Source of the DNA: Crocosphaera sp.
GTDB lineage: Bacteria; Cyanobacteriota; Cyanobacteriia; Cyanobacteriales; Microcystaceae
NCBI GenBank assembly: GCA_030065735.1
Contig: JASJDD010000002.1
Span: 1 to 58,312, forward strand
DNA length: 58,312 bases
Direction of reading: 5' to 3'
The notes beneath the pieces are model-generated. The model was given only the letters and a program-made list of their open reading frames with translations, did no database searches and was not told the origin of the DNA. Shown one piece after another: positions 26,389 to 34,275 of this stretch. The position numbers and the translations under genes are program-made. The stretch's first letter is position 1. Each line of letters begins with the position of its first letter.

Positions 26389-29205
26389 ATGAAACTCGAA
26401 AATGTGACTGATATCTATCCTCTCTCTCATGTTCAGTTAGGGATGCTCTACCATACCTTAGCTGCACCAAACTCAGGAATTTACATAGAACAATATACCT
26501 GCAAACTTCACGGTGAACTCCAAGAAATCGCGTTTAAGTCAGCTTGGGACAAAGTGATAGAGCATCATGAAACTTTGAGAACGGCGTTTGTCTGGGAAGG
26601 TTTAGATGAGCCTCTGCAAATTGTTCGTCAAACCGTAGAAACGCCTTGGACATCTCAAGACTGGTGTGAACTAGACTCTACAAAACAAAAAGAACAATTA
26701 GCTGACTTTCTCGAACAAGACCGCTTTTTAGGATTGAAGCTAGAAAAAGCCCCCTTAATGCGTCTAAAAATAATTCATCTTCAAGATAAAAATTATCAGT
26801 TAATTTGGACATTTCATCATCTAATTAGCGACGGTTGGTCAACTCTGATTATCTTAAAAGAAGTGTTTGCTTTATATGCTTCTATCTGTCAAGAAAAAGA
26901 AATTAGTCTCCCATCTTCTCGTCCCTATAGAGATTATATTGCTTGGCTACAACAGCAAGATTTAAACAAGTCTAAACTTTTTTGGCAACAAGTTCTTAAA
27001 GGATTTACAGAACCAACTCCACTTCCTATTACTAACTCTCTTAAATCTACTTCTAACTATCAACAACAACAAATTTCATTAAACCCTAAACGCTCAGAAT
27101 TTTTAAACACTTGGGCCAAAGAAAACCGACTTACTCTAAATACAATAATAAATGGTGCTTGGTCTTTGCTTTTGAGTCGATATAGTGGTGAACAAGAAGT
27201 TGTTTATGGGACAACGGTTTCTGGTCGTCCTACAACGTTGTCAGGAGTTGAAGAAATGGTAGGACTTTTTATCAATAGTTTACCAGTCAGGGTTAATATT
27301 TCTCCTCAACAACAATTGATTCCTTGGTTGCAAGAAATACAGTTGCAACTGCTCAAAATTCGTGATTTTGAATATACTCCTTTGGTCAAAATTCAAGAAT
27401 GGAGTGAAGTCCCGCAAGGAAAATCTTTATTTGACAGTTTAGTTGTCTTTGAAAACTATCCTGCACCTCCTCAAACAGAAGATAGTAACTTAACAATTGA
27501 TGAAATTGATTACCGAGAACAAAGTAATTATCCTCTAGCGTTACTGGTGGTTCCGAAAGTATCATTAGAATTAATTTTAATTTATGATGCCAATCGTTTT
27601 AAGTCTGGGACAATAACCCGAATCTTAGCTTCTCTAGAAACTTTATTACAAGGATTTTTGGAACATCCTGATAGTAATCTTATTAATTTACCTATCTTAA
27701 CTGAAGCAGAAAAAAGTCAACTGCTTGTAGAGTGGCATCAACCTCAAACAATAATAGAAAAAGATGTTTATATTTATGATTTATTTCAAGAACAAGTTAA
27801 ACAAAATCCCGATGCTGTTGCTGTTACTTTTGAGAATCAATCTCTGACATACCAAGAACTAAACCAAAAAGCTAATTGTCTCGCTCGTTATTTACAATCT
27901 TGTGGTGTTGGATCTGATGTTTGTGTAGGCATTTTTTTAGAACGTTCTTTAGAAATGGTGGTGGCAATTTTTGCTATTCTTCTTGCTGGTGGTGCTTATG
28001 TTCCTTTAGATCCAGACTATCCTCAAGAAAGATTGACTTATATTTTGCAAGATACCAAAGCGACTATACTTTTAACTCAGCAAAAGTTAGTCAATTTGTT
28101 GCCTAAGACCCCATCGTTAACGACGGGGTTTAATTTAACAACTCTTTGCTTAGATACAGATTGGGAAAAACTTGAAGACAATGAGCATTTAAAATCTCCA
28201 CTCATTAACCTAAAATCAAATGACTCTCTTGCTTACGTCATTTATACATCAGGTTCTACAGGTAAACCGAAAGGCGTATTAGTGACACACCGCAACCTTA
28301 TTCATTCTACAACGGCTCGAATTCAGTATTATAATCAACCAGTCACTCGCTTTTTGTTACTCTCTTCCTTTGCTTTTGATAGTTCCGTTGCTGGAATTTT
28401 TTGGACGCTATGTCAAGGAGGGACTCTCGTTTTACCAAAACAAAAGTTAGAACAAGATATACAAGCATTAGCAAACCTAATTTCCCATCAACAAATTACT
28501 CATACTCTCTGTTTGCCATCTCTTTACAACTTATTATTAACCTATACCAATAATAAACAACTGCAATCTCTACAAGTTGTTATTGTTGCAGGAGAAGGGA
28601 GTGGGCGATCGCTGGCTATACTACACGATGAAAAACTCCCAGATACCTCTTTATATAACGAATATGGTCCAACAGAAGCGACAGTTTGGAGTAGTGTGTA
28701 TCAAGTACCAGCAAGTCTGGAAAGTTCAAGCATTCCCATCGGTAAACCCATTCCTAATACACAAATTTATTTGCTCAATAATCTTCAACAGCTAGTTCCT
28801 ATGGGTGTTCCCGGAGAAATATTTATTGGCGGCCCAGGAATAGTCCGAGGGTACTTAAATCAACCAGAGAAAACCACTCAACAGTTTATTCCTAACCCCT
28901 TTAGTCAGGTGGAAGGAGATTATCTGTACCGAACTGGTGATTTAGGCCGTTATCTTCCTGACGGAAATATAGAATTTTTGGGACGAGTCGATCGCCAAGT
29001 AAAAATTAGGGGTTATCGTATTGAGTTAGGTGAGATCGAAGATATACTCAAAGAACATGAAACGGTTCACGAAGCAGTATTAGTAACTCAGTCCATTCAA
29101 CCATCTTCTGACTCTGATAGTGTAGAGAGTTTAGTAGCAGAATTATTAACATTGCATCGGGATCAAGCTAACCAATTGCTTATCAATATCGAGGAAAATG
29201 ACTAA
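26389..29205 (+). CDS. NRPS C plus N-terminal part of an A domain (split module)
   Basis: This 938-residue protein has a C domain (1 to about 440) with HHLISDG (143-149). Its position after an E domain makes it a likely D-to-L condensing type. The large A-domain subdomain runs from about 455 to 890: YTSGSTGKPKG from 619, NEYGPTEATVWS, and the hinge motif GRVDRQVKIRGYRIELGEIE from 865. The protein then ends after a helical tail (VESLVAELLTLHRDQANQLL). Core motifs A9-A10, the catalytic Lys and the PCP are absent here and are found at the start of NRPS3, three genes downstream. The pocket (approximately D-S-A-C-I-A-E-V-W) does not match a code I trust. The stop lies 2 bases from the glycosyltransferase start. 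Confidence 0.88.
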   Translation: MKLENVTDIYPLSHVQLGMLYHTLAAPNSGIYIEQYTCKLHGELQEIAFKSAWDKVIEHHETLRTAFVWEGLDEPLQIVRQTVETPWTSQDWCELDSTKQKEQLADFLEQDRFLGLKLEKAPLMRLKIIHLQDKNYQLIWTFHHLISDGWSTLIILKEVFALYASICQEKEISLPSSRPYRDYIAWLQQQDLNKSKLFWQQVLKGFTEPTPLPITNSLKSTSNYQQQQISLNPKRSEFLNTWAKENRLTLNTIINGAWSLLLSRYSGEQEVVYGTTVSGRPTTLSGVEEMVGLFINSLPVRVNISPQQQLIPWLQEIQLQLLKIRDFEYTPLVKIQEWSEVPQGKSLFDSLVVFENYPAPPQTEDSNLTIDEIDYREQSNYPLALLVVPKVSLELILIYDANRFKSGTITRILASLETLLQGFLEHPDSNLINLPILTEAEKSQLLVEWHQPQTIIEKDVYIYDLFQEQVKQNPDAVAVTFENQSLTYQELNQKANCLARYLQSCGVGSDVCVGIFLERSLEMVVAIFAILLAGGAYVPLDPDYPQERLTYILQDTKATILLTQQKLVNLLPKTPSLTTGFNLTTLCLDTDWEKLEDNEHLKSPLINLKSNDSLAYVIYTSGSTGKPKGVLVTHRNLIHSTTARIQYYNQPVTRFLLLSSFAFDSSVAGIFWTLCQGGTLVLPKQKLEQDIQALANLISHQQITHTLCLPSLYNLLLTYTNNKQLQSLQVVIVAGEGSGRSLAILHDEKLPDTSLYNEYGPTEATVWSSVYQVPASLESSSIPIGKPIPNTQIYLLNNLQQLVPMGVPGEIFIGGPGIVRGYLNQPEKTTQQFIPNPFSQVEGDYLYRTGDLGRYLPDGNIEFLGRVDRQVKIRGYRIELGEIEDILKEHETVHEAVLVTQSIQPSSDSDSVESLVAELLTLHRDQANQLLINIEEND

Positions 29206-29207
29206 AA

Positions 29208-30533
29208 ATGGCTCATATTGTTTGCATCACTGGTGGACTGACCGGAATATTTAACGCGAGTATTGCATTGGTTAAACAGTTGGAACAAGCTGGTCATCAT
29301 GTTACCTACGCTAGTCCTAAAGACTGGTCTGATGTAACGAATCAATATAATATTCCCTTTGTTCAACTTGATCCTTGGATATTTGATTGGCAAGAACCTT
29401 CTCTGAGTCGCTGGCAAAAATTTCGGCAACTAGGAGAAAGAAGAGATCAAGCTATAAAAGCATTGGGTGTAGACAATTTTGCAGAAACAATCAAGACGTT
29501 GAAACCCGATCTACTGCTTATTGATATGGAAATGCACCCCCATATTATGACTGCGGTTGTTAACAAGCTACCAGTCGCACTTTTATGCCCATTTTTATCG
29601 ATTTGGAAGCGACCCAATTTGCCCCCCATTCACACTCATATTATTCCAGGAGAAGGTTGGCGAGGAAAATGGTTTGGTATCCAATGGATTTGGTTGCGCT
29701 ATGGTTGGACAAAATGGCGAGAATATCAATCTGAACGTTGGCAAAAGATGGGAGTCGATCGCATTTCAGTGTTGCGTTGTTATGCTAAGAAAATAGGCTA
29801 TCCCTTCAGAGAAAGATTTGGATTTAAACTGTCTGTTGTCCCCTATCCTCATCATGCCATTCCTATTCTCTGTTTCAACGCCTTAGAGTTAGATTATCCT
29901 CACGACTCCCACCCTTTAATGCACTATATCGGACCAATGGTTTACGAAAATCGTCATGAATCGAAAGTTGAACCCAGCACTTATAAAACCCTAGAGCAAC
30001 TTTTTGAAAAACGTCAATTAACTGGAAGTTCACTAATTTATTGTGGTTGTAGTAGCTTTAATAGACCTAATCAAAGATTTTTAAAAAAACTGATAGATGC
30101 AGTATCAAGTTGTCCACAATGGGATTTAGTAATAGGGGTTGGCAATCAGTTAAACTTGAATCAATTAGGTTCTCTTCCTTCTAATGTATATGCTTTTAAT
30201 TGGACACCTCAAGTCCAAATACTTAAACACGCAGACTGTGGGATTATTAATGCTGGGATTAATAGTATAAATGAGTGTCTTTACTTTGGTGTGCCTATGT
30301 TAGTTTATTCTCTGCGACGTTATGATCAAAATGGAAATGCTGCTCGCATCGCTTATCATGGTCTTGGTATTACTGGGGATATTCAACAAGATAACGCTAC
30401 TAAAATTCGGCAAGATATTGATAATCTTTTAAATCATCAGTCCTATCGCATACAAGTTAATCGTATGCGTAATTGTTTTGATAACTATACTAATGAAAGT
30501 ATTGCCGTTCAAGTCGTTGCAGATTTATTATGA
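29208..30533 (+). CDS. UGT-like glycosyltransferase (GT1 family)
   Basis: This 441-residue GT-B enzyme resembles the MGT/UGT group. The N-terminal ITGGLTGIFNASIALVKQL is the acceptor-domain start. The C-terminal donor motif reads FNWTPQVQILKHADCGIINAG, then NSINECLYFGVPMLVY and DQNGNAARIAYHGLG. The usual His-Gly-Gly of the donor site is Asn-Ala-Gly here, so donor contacts may differ. It is translationally coupled to the next gene (ATGA overlap). It probably adds a sugar to the peptide; donor and acceptor are unknown. Confidence 0.85.
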   Translation: MAHIVCITGGLTGIFNASIALVKQLEQAGHHVTYASPKDWSDVTNQYNIPFVQLDPWIFDWQEPSLSRWQKFRQLGERRDQAIKALGVDNFAETIKTLKPDLLLIDMEMHPHIMTAVVNKLPVALLCPFLSIWKRPNLPPIHTHIIPGEGWRGKWFGIQWIWLRYGWTKWREYQSERWQKMGVDRISVLRCYAKKIGYPFRERFGFKLSVVPYPHHAIPILCFNALELDYPHDSHPLMHYIGPMVYENRHESKVEPSTYKTLEQLFEKRQLTGSSLIYCGCSSFNRPNQRFLKKLIDAVSSCPQWDLVIGVGNQLNLNQLGSLPSNVYAFNWTPQVQILKHADCGIINAGINSINECLYFGVPMLVYSLRRYDQNGNAARIAYHGLGITGDIQQDNATKIRQDIDNLLNHQSYRIQVNRMRNCFDNYTNESIAVQVVADLL

Positions 30534-31285
30534 ACCATCAACAAAAGGAAAAAGAAATTGTTTTAAAAGAATTTAGGACAGTTGCTCAATCTATAGGATA
30601 TCCAGTTACCAGTTTGCATAATATCAAGAATATTTTTAGATTATGGTTAAGCTTTAATTTTACTCAATTAATGATAAAAACTGGATTTAATCGCCGCAAA
30701 ATAGCCAATTTTTCTCGAAAATCACCTGCAATTTTGAATATTGGTTGTGCAGGAAATGAAAAAGAAGAATATATTAACGCTGATGTATTTCGTGTCTTCG
30801 GTGATTGGGGTTTTGCTAGTATTAGGCGGTTTTTATTTGGTAATCGGGATGGAACTAGGTATGATTTGTTTTTGGATTTAATTGTTCGAGATATTGATTT
30901 ATTAGAAATTGCTGATTTTATTATTCTTTCTCATGTTTTAGAACACATCCATCCTCAATATACTCTAATTGCTTTGAAAAATTGTTTTGATTATCTAAAA
31001 ATAGGAGGGTATATACGGGTTGTTGTTCCTAATTTAGACGCTTACAATAATTCCTTGGATTTACCTCAATCTCAAGAATTAACCCATCCGATGTTAGCTA
31101 AAAATCGGCTTATCTATGGATGGGGACATTGTTTTATGTTTGCTCCAGATTTACTAAAAATATTATTAGAAGAAGCCGGGTTTTCTGAGGTAAAAAAAGT
31201 TAGTTTCGGTTCAGATATTTTAGGAAAAACTGATTTAGAAATATCTCAAAAAGAATCTATCTATATAATAGGAAAGAAATTATAA
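30530..31285 (+). CDS. SAM-dependent methyltransferase
   Basis: This 251-residue class I methyltransferase-like protein has the SAM glycine segment AILNIGCAGNEKEEYINAD, then ADFIILSHVLEHIHPQYTL (motif IV with the HVLEH pattern of type 11 enzymes) and GGYIRVVVPNLDAYNN. A basic N-terminus of about 65 residues precedes the fold. The start overlaps the glycosyltransferase stop by 4 bases. It may O- or N-methylate the peptide or its sugar; related proteins also act in polysaccharide loci, so the substrate is open. Confidence 0.8.
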   Translation: MNHQQKEKEIVLKEFRTVAQSIGYPVTSLHNIKNIFRLWLSFNFTQLMIKTGFNRRKIANFSRKSPAILNIGCAGNEKEEYINADVFRVFGDWGFASIRRFLFGNRDGTRYDLFLDLIVRDIDLLEIADFIILSHVLEHIHPQYTLIALKNCFDYLKIGGYIRVVVPNLDAYNNSLDLPQSQELTHPMLAKNRLIYGWGHCFMFAPDLLKILLEEAGFSEVKKVSFGSDILGKTDLEISQKESIYIIGKKL

Positions 31286-31328
31286 AAAATATAGCAAAAA
31301 TCAAAAATAGTATTGAGGTCTAATAATT

Positions 31329-32252
31329 ATGGAGCAATTAGTTAACCCTATCTTTATTGTTGGAATGCCGAGGTCTGGCACAACTTTAATGCGTTCTTTG
31401 TTATCAGCACATCCTAATATTGCCATCGCACCAGAAACTCACTTTTGTAAACATTGGTTCAAACCTTATCAACATTTAGATTTGAATCAGCCGAAACAAT
31501 TTGACATTTTTTGGCAAACGCTTTGTAATAGCAAAATGTTTGAATCTTTGGGATTAAATGCTGAAACAATCCGTACAAATCTTTTAGCCAATGGGAATAT
31601 AAACCATCAAAGTGTTTTGACTGTTCTCCTTCAATCTTATGCTACGAAAATACAAAAGCCAAGATGGGGAGAAAAAACACCAGATCATTATCAATATCTA
31701 GATATTTTATTCAGATGGTATCCTAATGCACAAGTCATTTGGATGTTGCGAGATCCTAGAGCCGTCAGTTATTCTTTAATAACTAAAAAATGGGCGAGTT
31801 CTTATATTGATGTTCATGCTCGTAAATGGCGCGAAAATGTAGAAAAATTTAGCCAAAAATGGTCAAAAGATGAACGTATTATCTTAGTTAAATATGAATC
31901 TTTAGTACAAGAACCAAATATAGAAATGTCTCATATTTGTCAATTTTTACAAGAAGAGTATAGTCCGCTTATTATTTCAGAGAATCATAAATCTCCAAGT
32001 ATTTTGGGGTTAACAAATAATAGCGATCCATCTGTTCAAGAAGTTTTAGCCCCAGTCCATAAAATGGCATTAGACAAGTGGAAAAAACACTTATCCTCCT
32101 ATCAAATTGGTGTCGTAGAACATTTAACGAGAAAGGAAATGAGCAAACAAGGATATCAACCTATTACTAAGAAACTAAGTACATGGCAATCTTGGCGACT
32201 ATTTCTAATTGTTAATTTACGGAAACTAAGAAATAATTTAAAATCTATCTAG
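31329..32252 (+). CDS. Sulfotransferase family protein
   Basis: This 307-residue protein binds PAPS. The 5'-phosphosulfate loop is FIVGMPRSGTTLMRSLLSA at about residues 9-27, and the 3'-phosphate segment is VIWMLRDPRAVSYSLITKKW. The fold is that of the Sulfotransfer_3 group. It would transfer sulfate to a hydroxyl or amine of the peptide or its sugar. It lies between the methyltransferase and NRPS3 with short spacers, so it belongs to the same unit. The C-terminus is basic and has a hydrophobic stretch (WQSWRLFLIVNL) that may touch the membrane. Confidence 0.88.
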   Translation: MEQLVNPIFIVGMPRSGTTLMRSLLSAHPNIAIAPETHFCKHWFKPYQHLDLNQPKQFDIFWQTLCNSKMFESLGLNAETIRTNLLANGNINHQSVLTVLLQSYATKIQKPRWGEKTPDHYQYLDILFRWYPNAQVIWMLRDPRAVSYSLITKKWASSYIDVHARKWRENVEKFSQKWSKDERIILVKYESLVQEPNIEMSHICQFLQEEYSPLIISENHKSPSILGLTNNSDPSVQEVLAPVHKMALDKWKKHLSSYQIGVVEHLTRKEMSKQGYQPITKKLSTWQSWRLFLIVNLRKLRNNLKSI

Positions 32253-32278
32253 GAGTTAAAAAGTAACAGCGTTGTGTG

Positions 32279-34267
32279 ATGGTACAAAACACAGAATTAG
32301 AGCAAAGGGTTGCACATCTCTCGCCAAGTCAGCGAGGACAGTTATTACAGCAAATTCGTCAGCTTAAAGCTCAAAAGTCACAATCATCATCTCATCAAAG
32401 ATTGGTAGCTTATGTAGTTCTCCACCCTTCTGTTACAGATCGAGATCCCTCAGTGTTACGGGACTATCTTAAAACCAAACTACCCAATTATATGGTTCCG
32501 ACAGGAATTATATTTTTAGAAGCATTACCCCGCACTGCTAATGGCAAGATTGACACCAAAGCACTACCTGAACTGCAATCAGCAATTTTTAACTCCGATC
32601 AATCAACTCCCCCAGAAACTTCGGTAGAAAAGACACTAGCTGAAATTTGGAGCGAAGTTTTAGGACTTGATACCATTGGTATTGATGACAACTTCTTTGA
32701 GCTAGGTGGAGATTCTATCCTCAGTATTCAGATTACTTCTAAAGCAAGAGAGGTGGGACTCAGGTTGTCTCCTAACCAGCTTCTTGAGCAACCTACCATT
32801 GCCGAATTAGCGACTGTTGTCAATGTCACTCCTGAAGTAATTGCCACTCAAACACCAATTATCGGTTCAGTACCCCTGACTCCTATTCAACACTGGTTTT
32901 TTGAACAGGAGATGATCGCCCCAAATTATTGGCATCAAGCAATGTTACTAGAAATTGCCCTTGAAGTTAGTCCCTCTACCATTCAAGAAGCGATCGCAAC
33001 GCTGTGGACTCATCATGACGCTTTAAGACTCAGTTTTAGCTATAATTCAACGGGTTGGCAGCAAACCAATACAGATGTGGGAAATCCACCATCCTTAGTT
33101 GAAATAGACATTTCCCATTTAAGTCAAACAGAACAAATCAAAGCAGTTGCTCAATACGGTACAAATATCCATAATGGCATGAATTTAGCTGAGGGCAAAC
33201 TGATAGGAGTGGCTCATTTTATCCGAGGTAAAAATCTCTCTAATTGGCTTCTTATCAGCTTACATCATTTAATTGTAGATACGGTTTCTTGGCAAATTTT
33301 ACATAACGATTTAGAAAAATTATTAAACCAAAATAATCACCCAACATCATTACCTGCAAAAACAACTTCCTTTAAAACTTGGGCTGAAATCCTTACGTCT
33401 CAAGCATCTCAACGACAGTCTGAAGCTGATTTTTGGGTTAAGCAAGTTGAGTCACCCTTCATGCGTTTACCACGAGATTATTCAGACACACCACTATCAA
33501 CTGAGGGGACTGTAGAAACAGTTAATGTTCATCTCAATGCTAAGGATACTCACGCTTTGCTGCAATCAGTACCAGCAATTTACAACACACAAATTAACGA
33601 TATATTGTTGAGTGCATTAGCCAAAACATTGCTTCAATGGGGTGCGCTAAAAGCAGGAAATGTTCGCATTGATCTCGAAACCCATGGCCGTGAACAGATT
33701 GTATCTGACATAGATTTATCGAGAACCGTAGGTTGGTTTACGATGGTTTATCCCTTGAAATTAGAATTCACTGATAGTCATGACTATGGAATGATGATCA
33801 AATCTGTTAAAGAGCAAATTCGACAAATTGGCGATCGCGCTATTGACTATGGAATTTTACGTTATTTAGGTGATAAAACCATACGCCAACGATTAGCTCA
33901 AGCACCGACATCAGAAGTATTATTTAATTATTTAGGTCAACAAAATCGTACAACTGGAGACAAAAATCTTCCCATAATTAAAGATATTCCCGTTGGTCAA
34001 CTAAGAGATGCAAATAATAACCGTAGCTACTTGCTAGAAATTAATGCTTGGATTGCTGATGAACAACTTCAACTTAATTGGCTCTATGATAAACAGATAT
34101 ATCAATCAAATACCATAATTACAATCGCAAACAACTATCTCAGTACACTCAAAGCCATTATTTTGCATTGCCTAACTAGGGATGAAATTGGCTTTAGTCC
34201 CTCTGATTTTCCTGATGCGGAACTTAGTCAAACTGAACTCGATGAATTCATCGATAACATAACATAA
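32279..34267 (+). CDS. NRPS A-domain C-terminal part, PCP and E domain (split module)
   Basis: This 662-residue protein begins with a helical segment (TELEQRVAHLSPSQRGQLLQ). It enters an A domain at core A9, with LVAYVVLHPS and LPNYMVP, and has A10 as NGKIDTK from about residue 88. A PCP (Ser146 in FFELGGDSI) and an E domain (about 190-640) follow. In the E domain the active motif reads HHLIVDTVSW from about 329; the usual Gly after Asp is Thr. The A-domain part is exactly what NRPS2 lacks, so the two proteins should assemble into one working module. A GTG at 32276 is an alternative start. Confidence 0.87.
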   Translation: MVQNTELEQRVAHLSPSQRGQLLQQIRQLKAQKSQSSSHQRLVAYVVLHPSVTDRDPSVLRDYLKTKLPNYMVPTGIIFLEALPRTANGKIDTKALPELQSAIFNSDQSTPPETSVEKTLAEIWSEVLGLDTIGIDDNFFELGGDSILSIQITSKAREVGLRLSPNQLLEQPTIAELATVVNVTPEVIATQTPIIGSVPLTPIQHWFFEQEMIAPNYWHQAMLLEIALEVSPSTIQEAIATLWTHHDALRLSFSYNSTGWQQTNTDVGNPPSLVEIDISHLSQTEQIKAVAQYGTNIHNGMNLAEGKLIGVAHFIRGKNLSNWLLISLHHLIVDTVSWQILHNDLEKLLNQNNHPTSLPAKTTSFKTWAEILTSQASQRQSEADFWVKQVESPFMRLPRDYSDTPLSTEGTVETVNVHLNAKDTHALLQSVPAIYNTQINDILLSALAKTLLQWGALKAGNVRIDLETHGREQIVSDIDLSRTVGWFTMVYPLKLEFTDSHDYGMMIKSVKEQIRQIGDRAIDYGILRYLGDKTIRQRLAQAPTSEVLFNYLGQQNRTTGDKNLPIIKDIPVGQLRDANNNRSYLLEINAWIADEQLQLNWLYDKQIYQSNTIITIANNYLSTLKAIILHCLTRDEIGFSPSDFPDAELSQTELDEFIDNIT

Positions 34268-34275
34268 AACTTGAT

